DNA of 19,258 bases from assembly GCA_023442085.1 (NCBI GenBank), contig JAEZMT010000212.1:1-19258 (forward strand), written 5' to 3'. The notes below the pieces were generated by a model that worked only from the letters and a program-made list of their open reading frames with translations, had not been told where the DNA came from and ran no database searches. The position numbers were made by a program, and so were the translations under genes. Positions 1 through 8,346 of this stretch are shown here, in pieces. The stretch's first letter is position 1. Every line of letters begins with the position of its first letter. The DNA is from Pseudomonadota bacterium. GTDB taxonomy: Bacteria; Pseudomonadota; Alphaproteobacteria; Rhizobiales; Xanthobacteraceae.

Positions 1-110
1 GGGTTGTCTTCATCGGCCACGGTCCCCATCGGCATCAGTGCCAGAGAATTTACCTTGAAGTCGCCCGCTGCCAAGAAGAGGTGCCTTATCTTGAGGGGAG
101 GTTGGTCGAC

Positions 111-1469
111 TTATGCGGCGAGATGCACGCTCTGGTCCGGTTCCGCCTCCTCATCGCCAGCCGCCCTCTGGAGAAACCCGGCCAATGCCGCTTTCCGGGA
201 GCCGCGATCCAACGCATAGGCGGTCTGCTTGAACTCGACTCCGTCGAGCAGCCCCTGAATGTAGCCGGAGATCTTATCGGCGGCCATGATCAGGGCGGTA
301 TCGAGCGTATGGATGTAGTTGCTAGTCACCGATCCCTTCGCATGGCCAACCAGCGCGGCGATGGTGACCTCCGTGAAACCGAGATCGTTCGCGACGCTGG
401 CGAAGCTGTGGCGCAGGATGTGCGGGGTGATATCGGCCAGGGGCGAGTCCGCGAAGATCTTCCTCCAGTGATTGGGGAAGCTGCCGAACGCATTTTCGCC
501 GTCACGGCCGGGGAAGACGTAATCGCCGACCGCTTCCTTACGGCGCTTCTCCAGATATTCCACCACGGGTAGACCGATGGGCCGAACGGAGCTTCCTTCC
601 TTGCTGTCGATCAGGCGGAGACAGCTCGAATCGGTATCGACTTCTGCCCATCGCAGCGTGACCATCTCCATACGACGGCAACCGGTGAGCGCGATCTGGC
701 GGATGATCTCGACCGACATTCGGTAACTCTCGTTCTCGGCCGCCGCCTTGAGCAGGTCGCCTAGGACCCGATATTCGGCTTCGCTCAGCCGCCGGGCTCG
801 GACATTGTCTTTTGGCCGCCGCACACCGTGCGCGGGGTTCGTCTCGATGATCCCGGCTTCGACCGCATAGGTGAGGATGCCGCCGAGCAGACCGATTGTC
901 CGCGTCGCCGTGCCGGCGCCGCCTTTCACGATGGACTTGCCGCGCAGGTTCTTCGTCATGACGGTGAGGCGAGTCTTCCCCGCCATGATGTCTTTCATGG
1001 CCTTCGTGATGTCGGCTTTCGTCAGGTCCCTGACGCGACGCGAGCCGAGGAGGGGAACGATATGACGGTGGATGCGGCCGAAATCGGAGGCGATCGTGCC
1101 CGGCTTCTTGGGGCGGCCACCCTTTCCGAGGATCAGCCCTCCTTGCAGGTCAGTCAGATAGAGATCGCAGAGTTCCTTGACCGTGAGCGCCTTGCGATCG
1201 AGCAGCCGTTCTTCGGCCGGGTCGTCGCCTTGCGCGATCCGGCCCAATTGCGCCTTGGCTTCCTGGCGCGCGCGATCTGGTGTCCAGACGCCGTGCAGCC
1301 CGATCGTAAACCGGCGGGATCTGCCCGCCGACCGATATTGAAGGACGTAGCTTCGCTTTCCGGACGTGAAAACCCGGAGGCCAAAGCCAGGGAGCTCGTC
1401 GTCCCAGATCACGTAATCCTTGGCGCCGGCTTCCGCGGCATCGACGGCCCTTTTCGTGAGCTTAGCCAT
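111..1469 (-). CDS. Tyrosine recombinase / phage-type integrase with N-terminal DUF4102 domain
   Basis: Site-specific recombinase that would integrate and excise a genomic island or prophage at a tRNA gene. The 452-residue protein has the usual length of P4-type integrases. Residues 1-90 form the N-terminal DUF4102 arm-binding region (DELPGFGLRVFTSGKRSYVLQYR). The core-binding domain follows, and the catalytic domain shows R265 in TGCRRMEM, K290 in DSKEG, H350/R353 in HILRH, H376 in LVGHAKG and the nucleophile Y385 in SNYIH. The frame stays open upstream to 1604, but the start at 1469 is preferred: it has GGAG seven bases upstream, and the extra 45 residues look like translated leader. The gene lies next to a tRNA 3' half at 1649-1690, as expected for this class. 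All catalytic residues are present, so it looks functional. Confidence 0.93.
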   Translation of the reverse strand: MAKLTKRAVDAAEAGAKDYVIWDDELPGFGLRVFTSGKRSYVLQYRSAGRSRRFTIGLHGVWTPDRARQEAKAQLGRIAQGDDPAEERLLDRKALTVKELCDLYLTDLQGGLILGKGGRPKKPGTIASDFGRIHRHIVPLLGSRRVRDLTKADITKAMKDIMAGKTRLTVMTKNLRGKSIVKGGAGTATRTIGLLGGILTYAVEAGIIETNPAHGVRRPKDNVRARRLSEAEYRVLGDLLKAAAENESYRMSVEIIRQIALTGCRRMEMVTLRWAEVDTDSSCLRLIDSKEGSSVRPIGLPVVEYLEKRRKEAVGDYVFPGRDGENAFGSFPNHWRKIFADSPLADITPHILRHSFASVANDLGFTEVTIAALVGHAKGSVTSNYIHTLDTALIMAADKISGYIQGLLDGVEFKQTAYALDRGSRKAALAGFLQRAAGDEEAEPDQSVHLAA

Positions 1470-1500
1470 GGAGGTTCTCCGCGCCAGTCGCCTCGTCTCG

Positions 1501-1519
1501 CGTAAGCACCACGTAAGCA
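1501..1519. repeat. Direct repeat CGTAAGCA x2, candidate integrase arm-type sites
   Basis: CGTAAGCA occurs at 1501-1508 and 1512-1519, an 11-base period of about one helical turn. It lies between the integrase start and the tRNA-like core. Arm-type binding sites for DUF4102 integrases sit in this position as short direct repeats. The match is suggestive only. Confidence 0.3.
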
Positions 1520-1648
1520 GCAGGAAGAAAGCGGTGGCGGAGAAAAGGATAGCCACGGCTAGAGTTCGGCTCAAATTCTTTTTAGCAGCAGAAGCATAGC
1601 GCATTATTTAGCGCTCCATCGTAAATTCGACGGAGCTACGAGTACTCC

Positions 1649-1690
1649 CTCCGAAGGCGGAGGCCACACGTTCGAATCGTGTCTGGTGCA
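1649..1690 (+). other. tRNA-Arg(CCG) 3'-half, probable attachment-site core
   Basis: The sequence reads as the 3' half of a tRNA. The anticodon loop CTCCGAA is at 1649-1655 (anticodon CCG at 1651-1653). The T arm has stem ACACG (1666-1670), loop TTCGAAT and stem CGTGT (1678-1682). The acceptor 3' strand CTGGTGC and discriminator A end at 1690. A matching 5' half is missing: no GCACCAG acceptor strand lies upstream, and the bases left of the anticodon loop pair poorly with the 3' side of that stem. A tRNA 3' fragment beside an integrase is the classic trace of integration with crossover near the anticodon loop. From its orientation, the element lies to the left and older chromosome to the right. 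The identity as Arg(CCG) is inferred from the loop. No CCA follows. Confidence 0.6.
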
Positions 1691-2205
1691 CTATTTCAAT
1701 TTAAGGTTATATTGGCATTTGGGTGGTAGACTCCCCTTTTTTGTCCTCGCAAACCAGCGACCGAATCCTGTCTTCTCCAAAATTCGACACGAGACGCGCG
1801 GCTTGGCGCCCACGGTCTCTTGCGTGCCACGAGGTCGGTAGATCCCTATGCCTCGCCTCGGTGATCAGGTCTTCCTTTACAAGTACCGGTACAGCTCCCG
1901 TCTTTCATCCCGCCGCCCAGCTCTCGCCTCCAATTCTCGCCATTGGTCGCTGATCTAAACATTCTCTGTGACGAATGCGTCGTGCAAGGTAGGGCGCTAT
2001 CCCGCTGCTCTGAATGAGGGCACGGCAACCACAGCAGGCTCCGTATCGCCGCTTCCAGTGGGCCGGTGCTTCTGGACATGTCGAGCTCAACGATTAGACC
2101 GGGGTCCGCCTGTTCGCAGGGTGTCCGATATGCCCGCATCACACTTCGACTAACTCAGGCGCAGGACCCAACACCACCCGACGCGGTTACGTTGGCGAGC
2201 TCATA
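1691..2205. other. No recognisable gene
   Basis: About 500 bases flanking the att-like fragment. Short open frames exist on both strands, up to 98 codons on minus. None has a convincing ribosome binding site, codon bias or recognisable motif. The composition is less GC-biased than the catabolic cluster, consistent with decayed or intergenic DNA. Confidence 0.5.
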
Positions 2206-2553
2206 GTGTCCGCTTTTCGAACGGCGCCAAACCTAGTCGACGACTGGAATGGGCGGCTTATCAGCCGAGCGGCGGATGTCTGCTTGAAGGAAGGCCGCCG
2301 GCTTGTGCTGATGGTCAGGGAAACACCGCTTCACGCGGGGCATCTGAGGAGCATGCTAACGATCACGGAGATGGGCGGCATCATCGCGCCAGCCGTCCCA
2401 GTCTTTTATTCTCGGCCTCAATCTCTCGACGACATGGTCACTCATACGATTGGCCGTGTGCTTGATCTCTTCGACTTGGACCTCACCTCCTTTCCCCGCT
2501 GGGGAGAGGAGGGCGGAACGGTGATCTCGGACAAGGTCTCGGTTGGCGAATGA
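2206..2553 (+). pseudogene. UbiX/Pad1-type flavin prenyltransferase, 5'-truncated remnant
   Basis: Full-length UbiX enzymes (about 190-200 residues) prenylate FMN to make the cofactor of UbiD-type decarboxylases. Only the C-terminal half is seen. From about residue 17 it reads LISRAADVCLKEGRRLVLMV, then RETPLHAGHLRSMLTITEMG, then PAVPVFYSRPQSLDDMVTH and IGRVLDLFDLD. These are the conserved C-terminal blocks of the family, including the RETP segment. The N-terminal Rossmann half with its GASG flavin-binding loop is absent, and I find no trace of it in the preceding 500 bases. The GTG start at 2206 is only the first possible codon, and the last 20 residues depart from the family. No ubiD partner lies in the window. 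It was probably truncated when the island boundary was rearranged. Confidence 0.75.
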
Positions 2554-2589
2554 AAGAGGCGTTCAGGGCCCCGATGAGCAAGACGTCGC

Positions 2590-4383
2590 TTACCGCTCGC
2601 TTGCGGGCGGGAACACCCATCTGCCGTCCTTGAACGGCAAGAAGCTGCCATCGTCCACGCCGACCTCCGCGGCGATGAGGCCGTTCAGCTTGGCATTCAG
2701 CTCCATGATGAGATCGCCCGATGCCCGCCCCTTCATGGCGAGGTTGTTCACCTCGTCGGGGTCGTTCTGCAAGTCGTAGACTTCCAGATCGTTCTTCCCC
2801 GTGAGCTCCTCCCAGGTTTTGGGCGTGTTGAAGCCCTGCGGGGAGAAGTAGCGGGAGAAGCGGTAGCGGCCATCGAACACGCTGCGGATGGAGCAGCGCG
2901 CCTGGAAGTCCGGCGGCTGCTTTTCCATGGCAGCGATCCGTTGGGCCAGCGGCACCGAATTATCCGACTTCACGTCGAAATGGGCCGCCCAGCGCGCGTC
3001 CTGGTAGCTCAGCATGTTGTAGCAGAACAGCGAGCCCGGCCGCAGCGTGTCGGCCTTGGCGGCGCCTGGATTGGTGAGCAGGGCTGAGAAATCGTGCCCC
3101 GGTAATCCTTCGCCCGCTTGTTTCAGCTTGTCGGGCGACGCGCCCGTGAGCGCGAGGATGGTGGGAGTGAGGTCGACCTGCGAGGTCACCGCATTGCAGG
3201 TGAGTCCGCCGGGATAGGCCGGATGGACGATCATCAGTGGCAAGTGATTTTGCTGGCGGTAGGTGGAATTGCCCTTGCCGCGCATCTGGTGATGGCCGCC
3301 GAGCTCGCCGTGATCGGCGGTGAAGACGATGATGGTGTCATCCGACATGCCGTTGGCCTTGATGGCCTCCAGCATGCGGAAGACCTGCAGGTCACAGTCA
3401 CGGATGCAGTTGAAATAGTAGTTCTGCAGCACACGCCAGCGGCGATCTTCGTCCGGCCACTGGCCGACGAGAAAGTCGATGACCTCCTGATAGGTCTGCT
3501 GCGCCTTGGGGCGGCCGGGAGCATCGAAGGCCTGGGTGCGCGTGGACGGCAGCGGCACATCCCATGTGGCCTTGTAAAGGTCGTTATTCGGCGCGCGAGC
3601 GATGGCCATGGAGGACTGCTTGCCCTGCACTGTCTGGCCCGGCAGGTCGGAATTGATGAACATTACGTCGTGTGGATTGACGAAGTTCACCGCGAGATAC
3701 CAGGGCGTCCCGGCCGCCTTCAGCTCCTGGCCGCGGGTGCGCAGCCAGCGCGTGGCGAAGGCCGTTGTCGTGTCATCATAATTATAGCCGCCCAGCGTGC
3801 GGTCGTTGATGTCGCCGACGCCGAAGAAGTCGTCGAAGCCGTAGCTTTCGATGATCTCGCGATATTTCGCGAACGGCGCGTCGATGGCCTCGTTCACCTG
3901 GTCGAGATTGATCGAAAGATGCCACTTGCCCTGATAGGCGGCGTGATAGCCGAGTTGGGCGAGGCGGTGGCCTACCGTCTTCACATCCGTCGACATGTCC
4001 GGCTGCCAAAGGGCATTGGCGTTGTCGAAGACGCCGGTATGGGGAATGTGGAGCCCGGTATAGAGCGTCGAGCGCGCCGGCGAACACACGCAGGACGCGG
4101 CCTGGTGGTTGGTGAAGGTGATGCCGTTGGCCTTGATCCATTCGCGGCCCGGCACCGGAAACGGCCATGCGTCGAAGAAGTGCTCCTGGTCCACCAGGAT
4201 GAACAGAATGTTGTAGCCGCCGGGTGGTGCATCGGGGGCCTTGATCGGGGAAGGCGCACGGGACGGCAAGTCCCCGGCCTGTGTCCCGCTCGGCAGCAGG
4301 CTGGCTGCCACCAAGGCGGCGCCGGAGGTGAAGATCTCTCTCCGGGATGCCACGACGCTACCCTCAGGCTTCTTCTCGCCCAT
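2590..4383 (-). CDS. Tat-exported sulfatase (alkaline-phosphatase superfamily)
   Basis: Hydrolyses sulfate (or phosphonate/phosphate) esters in the periplasm. From the start at 4383 the product has 597 residues. A twin-arginine signal is visible at residues 13-37: SRREIFTS, then a hydrophobic stretch ending before GTQAGD. C100 in CSPAR (100-104) is the cysteine converted to formylglycine. The first metal site is LVDQE near residue 65, where a D-Q pair is seen rather than the D-D of arylsulfatase A; this is closer to choline sulfatases and phosphonate monoester hydrolases. A second metal motif, TADHGE, lies in the C-terminal half. The start at 4383 is chosen because GGGAG lies eight bases upstream; longer starts at 4401 and 4509 lack this. 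It is divergent from the decarboxylase at 4693. The true substrate is unknown. Confidence 0.9.
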   Translation of the reverse strand: MGEKKPEGSVVASRREIFTSGAALVAASLLPSGTQAGDLPSRAPSPIKAPDAPPGGYNILFILVDQEHFFDAWPFPVPGREWIKANGITFTNHQAASCVCSPARSTLYTGLHIPHTGVFDNANALWQPDMSTDVKTVGHRLAQLGYHAAYQGKWHLSINLDQVNEAIDAPFAKYREIIESYGFDDFFGVGDINDRTLGGYNYDDTTTAFATRWLRTRGQELKAAGTPWYLAVNFVNPHDVMFINSDLPGQTVQGKQSSMAIARAPNNDLYKATWDVPLPSTRTQAFDAPGRPKAQQTYQEVIDFLVGQWPDEDRRWRVLQNYYFNCIRDCDLQVFRMLEAIKANGMSDDTIIVFTADHGELGGHHQMRGKGNSTYRQQNHLPLMIVHPAYPGGLTCNAVTSQVDLTPTILALTGASPDKLKQAGEGLPGHDFSALLTNPGAAKADTLRPGSLFCYNMLSYQDARWAAHFDVKSDNSVPLAQRIAAMEKQPPDFQARCSIRSVFDGRYRFSRYFSPQGFNTPKTWEELTGKNDLEVYDLQNDPDEVNNLAMKGRASGDLIMELNAKLNGLIAAEVGVDDGSFLPFKDGRWVFPPASER

Positions 4384-4467
4384 TTTGGTATCTCCCACCA
4401 TGCGTCGAAAACTATCAGGCCTGAATTTATCTTTCCAGAAGAGAAGCGATCGCGTGATCGCCATCAT

Positions 4468-4519
4468 CATCAGGCAATAATGCCGCAGTAAATTTGAAGT
4501 TGTTGGCATGTGCCTGATG
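4468..4519. promoter_or_regulatory. 9-bp inverted repeat in divergent promoter region
   Basis: CATCAGGCA (4468-4476) and its exact complement TGCCTGATG (4511-4519) are separated by 34 bases between the divergent sulfatase and decarboxylase genes. Each arm also overlaps a small local palindrome: GGCA-N4-TGCC at 4473-4484 and GGCATGTGCC at 4505-4514. Paired sites of this type are compatible with a regulator shared by both genes. No regulator gene is adjacent. Confidence 0.35.
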
Positions 4520-4692
4520 TGATGCCACGATATATCGTCCGGCGTTTGCGCGTTCTCCGGAAGAACGGTGGCGCCTAGTGACAGCGAAAGTCAGCGCACA
4601 CGGTCTCCTGCACGGGCCTTCTCATCCAATGCCCGCCGCTGTAGATTGCGGCGTCCCCGCTTGCGCCCGCAGCCGTCAGCCCCGGAGCCCCC

Positions 4693-5652
4693 GTGAAAAA
4701 GATCGCCCTTGAGGAGCACTTCATCACGCCGGGATTGGAGCCCCATATGCGGGCAGCGATGCCGAGAATATCGACGGAGGCCGCAGATCTCCTGAGCCAG
4801 CTCATGTTGGATTTCGGCGAACGCCGGCTTGCCGCCATGGACGAGGCCGGCGTGGATATCGCCGTGCTGTCCATTTCCGGTCCAGGCGTGCAGGCCGAGC
4901 CTGACCCGGCAGCGGCAGTGAAGCTCGCCCGCGACGCCAATGACCGGCTGGCGGCGGAGGTCGGCAAGCAGCCGGCCCGGTATCGGGGCTTTGCCCATTT
5001 GCCCATGCAGGATGTGCCGGCGGCCATCGCCGAGTTGGAACGCTGCGTGCGCGAGCTCGGCTTCGTCGGCTCCATGGTCAACGGCCACACAAACGGCGTC
5101 TACCTCGACGATCCCCGGTACGATCCGTTCTGGGAGCGCATGCAGGACCTCGACGTGCCGCTCTATCTGCACCCGACGGATTCCTTCGTGCTGCCCTACG
5201 TGCTTGAGGGCGCTCCGGAGCTCGTGAAGCCGACCTGGGAGTGGAACTTCGAGACCTCCTCGCATTTCCTGCGGCTGCTCTTCTCCGGCGTGTTCGACCG
5301 CTTTCCCAGGCTGAAGATCATCCTCGGTCACATGGGCGAAACCCTGCCCTACCATCTGTGGCGTTTCGACAGCCGCGCTGCCCTCATCGTCGGCAAGCGC
5401 CCCCTCAAGGAAGTGCCGTCTTTCTATCTGCGGCGGAACATGTTCGTGACCACGTCCGGCCAGTGCGACAAGGTCCCGCTGATCGCGGCGCTGTCCGCGC
5501 TTGGGGCAGACAAGGTGCTTTTTTCCATCGACTATCCATACGAGGATTCCGCGACGGCGGGCCGCTTCCTCGATGCCGCGCCACTCGACGAGACGACCCG
5601 CGCGAAGGTCGCTCGCGGCAATGCCATCGAGGTCATGCGCATCAAGGCATGA
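4693..5652 (+). CDS. Amidohydrolase-family metal-dependent decarboxylase (gamma-resorcylate / carboxyvanillate decarboxylase-like)
   Basis: Non-oxidative, cofactor-free decarboxylase of a hydroxylated aromatic or similar acid (ACMSD-related amidohydrolase group). The 319 residues match the family length. Metal ligands are in the expected places: E7 or E8 and H9 in ALEEH, H160 in LYLHP, and D280 in FSIDYPYE. H213 in LGHMGE is the conserved catalytic histidine. Known dihydroxybenzoate decarboxylases usually read DWP at the aspartate; here it is DYP. The GTG start at 4693 has GGAG six to seven bases upstream, and LEEH lies near the N-terminus as in relatives. It is divergent from the sulfatase, so one hypothesis is desulfation followed by decarboxylation of an aromatic acid. 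No ring-cleavage gene lies nearby. The exact substrate cannot be assigned. Confidence 0.87.
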   Translation: MKKIALEEHFITPGLEPHMRAAMPRISTEAADLLSQLMLDFGERRLAAMDEAGVDIAVLSISGPGVQAEPDPAAAVKLARDANDRLAAEVGKQPARYRGFAHLPMQDVPAAIAELERCVRELGFVGSMVNGHTNGVYLDDPRYDPFWERMQDLDVPLYLHPTDSFVLPYVLEGAPELVKPTWEWNFETSSHFLRLLFSGVFDRFPRLKIILGHMGETLPYHLWRFDSRAALIVGKRPLKEVPSFYLRRNMFVTTSGQCDKVPLIAALSALGADKVLFSIDYPYEDSATAGRFLDAAPLDETTRAKVARGNAIEVMRIKA

Positions 5653-5773
5653 GGAGCGCTTCAAAACAGGTATCGGGGCATGCTCGAACGAAACGTCCAA
5701 GACACATCCGATCCGCGTTTTGAAACGGACTTGGTGGTCGTTCAGCCGCCGCAGATCGGCAGCCGTTTGAAGT

Positions 5774-6568
5774 TTGACTGCAGGCCGACGAGGCCGCGTG
5801 CCGCAACGGCCGCGTAGATTGCATAAAGCCACGTATGCAGTCCCGGCGCATCTCGTGCCGGGCGAGCAGGCGTTCCTCTCCGCAGTCGCGGCCGGCGCCG
5901 ACCTTCTTCCCCACCAAAGCACGAGGCTCGAGACGGCCGACTTCAATGACGGCATGCTCAACGACTTCGGTATCCAGCACTTCCACCTTGGGATCGGGCA
6001 GCATCCGACCAAGCACGGCTTCATGGCGCGCACTGAACCGGTCCTATTCGCATTGGTCAGAGATGATGATTTCTACAGCTTGGGATGCTATGCTCATGGA
6101 GCTTGGTCCGAGACCATCTTACTCGATCTCATCCATGCGACCTAGCCTGACGTAATTGCGCCCAACTCTCTAAACAGAGGGCCGGACAGCTCAACCAGCG
6201 CGGCCGGCCTGAGAATTCTGGGACTAAGCCACAACTACACCGACGACGAGGTTGAGAGGCTCCGCAAGGCCGGCATCAACGCACTCACTCAGCGGCCAGA
6301 TGGGACGATTCACGCCGGACCCGGCAGTGGCGCAACGATTAGCGGGAAAAGTGGAAAAATCGCCCGCGAGGTCGCCGCCATCAAGGGACTGTGCAACCAG
6401 GTCGAGCGGGACCTGAAAGACCTACTTGCCCCCATGCTTGCTTCCGGTAAACGCTCGTCGCCGGTCACGTTGCACTTACAACAGCGTGGGGCCGACAAGT
6501 TTGCATTCGTTGATGGAGACAGGGGAGAGTTCGACCTTGGTCAGCGGCTCTTCGTGCCCCCGCTCTAA
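5774..6568 (+). pseudogene. Conserved protein of unknown function, interrupted by TAG at 6143
   Basis: One reading frame stays open from 5774 to 6568 apart from a single TAG at 6143-6145. Upstream of it the translation contains DFGIQHFHLG, ARTEPVLFALVRDDDFYSLG and HGAWSETILLDLIHAT. After it the same frame continues PDVIAPNS, then NYTDDEVERLRKAGINALTQ and RPDGTIHAGPGSG, ending at TAA 6566-6568. Both halves look protein-like. From memory, relatives of the first half carry a Trp-Pro after the IH-x-x segment, so TAG most simply replaces TGG. The part after the stop has no early start codon of its own. The 5' end is also doubtful: TTG at 5774 is the only early start, and the first 17 residues are Arg-rich and not family-like. 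No function is known to me. Confidence 0.55.
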
Positions 6569-7101
6569 TCAGTCGGCGCAGATCGCGACAGCGAATGGCT
6601 TGCGGTTATGAGTTACGGAAGGCCGCTTTCGGCACGGAACAACTGCGGACGAGCGCCTCTCTTGAGGTAGACAGCAGGACGACGGTTGCCGGTGTCTTCC
6701 AATCCATAGCGATCAATCCGGAAACGGCCCTGATCTGGCCGCAAGCGCCGCTCCTGCGAACGGCAGATTTCGGAACATCACAACAGGCGTTTGAACGTCG
6801 GCCATGGGGTCGGCTGCAGAACGGCAGCTATATGCACAGCGGCAGCCAAAACCGGCCAGTCCGCTCCCGGCCCCAAAGCGGCCGATCGTCGTGGTCGCAG
6901 CGACCTTCTGCTTCTGGCGCTGTTGGGCACGGCAATAGCGGTGAGTGGCGGACCTCCGATTCGCCTTGCCCCTCAACTTGGGACACCAACCTCCTCATCC
7001 CGCAGCGGCACGTGCTCGGTTGCAGGCCGGAGGCGAGGGGACGGAGATTTGGCCTATATACGGCGGCTCGAACAACTCGATCCTCAACCGAAGGGTGACC
7101 C
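6569..7101. other. No recognisable gene
   Basis: About 530 bases of apparently non-coding or decayed sequence between two broken genes. Open frames here (up to 167 codons on plus) give Ser/Arg-rich translations with no motif and no good ribosome binding site. A TATATA stretch near 7056 could belong to a promoter of the downstream methyltransferase relic. Confidence 0.5.
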
Positions 7102-7816
7102 GTGATCCCCTGGTCGCAGCTCGACACCGCGCAAGTACCCGATGGTGGTGGCCAGCTCCGCCTGATGCATCGCGGGGCGGAATTCTCGATCATGGCAGGC
7201 TCCATCGAGCTCATGAACAGTCGCCTCAGCGGGTCGGAAGAGGCGCTCGCCACCATGGTCTGCGCCAGGCTTTGGGATCATCCCAAGCCACATGTGCTGA
7301 TCGGGGGGCTGGCCATGGGCTTTACCCTGCACGCGGCGCTCGCAGAATTCGGGCCCGGTGCCCGTGTCATCGTGGCGGAACTGGTGCCGGCGGTGGTCGC
7401 GTGGGCGCGCGGCCCCATGGCGGAGATCTTCACTGGTTGCCTGACCGACGCCGGGCGTCAGCATCCGCGAAGAGGACGTGGTCGGCCTGATCCGTGCTGG
7501 CCGGGCGACCTACGACGCGATCCTGCCTGATGTCGACAACGGACCCGAAGGGCTGACACGCGAGGCCAACGACCGACTTTTCGATATTGCCGGCCTCAGC
7601 GCGGCTCGGGCAGCGCTGAGGCCCGGCGGCGTGCTGGCCGTCTGGTCCTCGAGGCCGGACCGGAATTTCACCAAGTGGGTTCGCAAGGCGGGGTTTGGCG
7701 TCGAAGAGGCGCGCGTGCGGGCCAATGGAGGGCGCGGTGGGGCGCGCCACATCATCTAGATCGCCACCAACCCGGACGTCCGCCCTCCCGTGCCCGCCGG
7801 GCACAGGCTGGCCTGA
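7102..7816 (+). pseudogene. Spermidine-synthase-like SAM-dependent methyltransferase, frameshifted
   Basis: The translation starts at GTG 7102 and contains the Rossmann region HVLIGGLAMGFTLHAALAEF and VIVAELVPAVVAWARGPMAE, typical of spermidine synthase-like proteins. After FTGCLTD (about 7440) that frame degenerates. The homologous text resumes in the next frame with VSIREEDVVGLIRAGRATYD, then DVDNGPEGLTREANDRLFDI and RAALRPGGVLAVWSSRPDRN. One extra base near 7448-7455 explains this. A second lesion is TAG at 7757, where the natural text would continue I-W-I-A-T; the frame then runs to TGA at 7814. An ILPDVDN segment where relatives have a Leu before DVDN may be a third change. The gene is probably dead. 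Confidence 0.7.
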
Positions 7817-7856
7817 CGGAGACCGCGTGTCCAAATCCGAGAGCATCATGATCGCT

Positions 7857-8163
7857 GCGATCAAAGCCGGCGTGCCGCTGCTCGTCGAGGCGCGAGAGAT
7901 CATCGCCGCGTTCTAAGCCATGCTCCGCAAGAAAATTGTTGCAGAGCTCGAGCCATGGATTGAGCGGGCCAGATCCAGCCTGATCGCGTTATTTGCCAAC
8001 GGAGTCGTTTAAAGATGAGGCCGACGTGGTTGCCGCAATCACCTCGCACTGCTCCAACGGTCAAACCGAGAGGCAGATTAGCAAGCTCAAACTCGTCAAG
8101 CGCCAAATGTACGGCAGAGGAAAGCTCGTTCTCCTTGAAGCCGGTCTGGTCGGCGCTCCCTAG
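7857..8163 (+). pseudogene. ISL3-family transposase C-terminal remnant
   Basis: In one frame from about 7857 the translation is AIKAGVPLLVEAREIIAAF, stop, AMLRKKIVAELEPWIERA, then VV and a stop. A frameshift near 8010 brings in DEADVVAAITSHCSNGQTER and QISKLKLVKRQMYGRGKLVL, ending at TAG 8161-8163. The SNGQTE-x-QI-x-x-LK-x-x-KRQMYGR block is the C-terminal signature of ISL3-type transposases. The N-terminal DNA-binding and most of the DDE domain are missing. At least two stops and one frameshift make it inactive. It marks past insertion-sequence activity at the left flank of the catabolic cluster. Confidence 0.72.
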
Positions 8164-8190
8164 AGCTGCTTCGCCAAAAACTGCATCAGA

Positions 8191-8287
8191 CCCCGTTTTC
8201 CACGCTGATTGGCAGAGAAATTTGCAGATCTATTGCAGAGAACGTTCGCGCCGGCCTGTGAACACTAGAATCCTAGCAAAAACGGGG
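8191..8287. repeat. Inverted repeat CCCCGTTTT / AAAACGGGG
   Basis: Perfect 9-base arms at 8191-8199 and 8279-8287 with 79 bases between them, just downstream of the transposase relic and upstream of the DUF302 stop. It may be residual insertion-sequence end DNA or a chance pairing. With such a long spacer it is unlikely to act as a terminator. Confidence 0.3.
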
Positions 8288-8346
8288 CGATTAATCCCGC
8301 AGTATCGACCCGCGTGGGGTTTCAACGCGCGGCGGCGACGAGCGTG

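Noticed and set aside
1..38. Possible start of a minus-strand gene (MPMGTVADED, leaving the left edge)
   Set aside because: Only a dozen codons are visible and there is no clear ribosome binding site; too little to call.
1603..1619. Short inverted repeat AGCGC / GCGCT near the att-like core
   Set aside because: Five-base arms around an A/T loop occur often by chance; nothing else supports a function.
3118..4491. Long open frame of 457 codons on the plus strand
   Set aside because: It lies antisense to the sulfatase, which has catalytic motifs and a signal peptide. The plus-strand translation has no motif and is a product of high GC at third positions.
4591..6033. Open frame of 480 codons on the minus strand
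   Set aside because: It is antisense to the decarboxylase, with no recognisable domain and no ribosome binding site.
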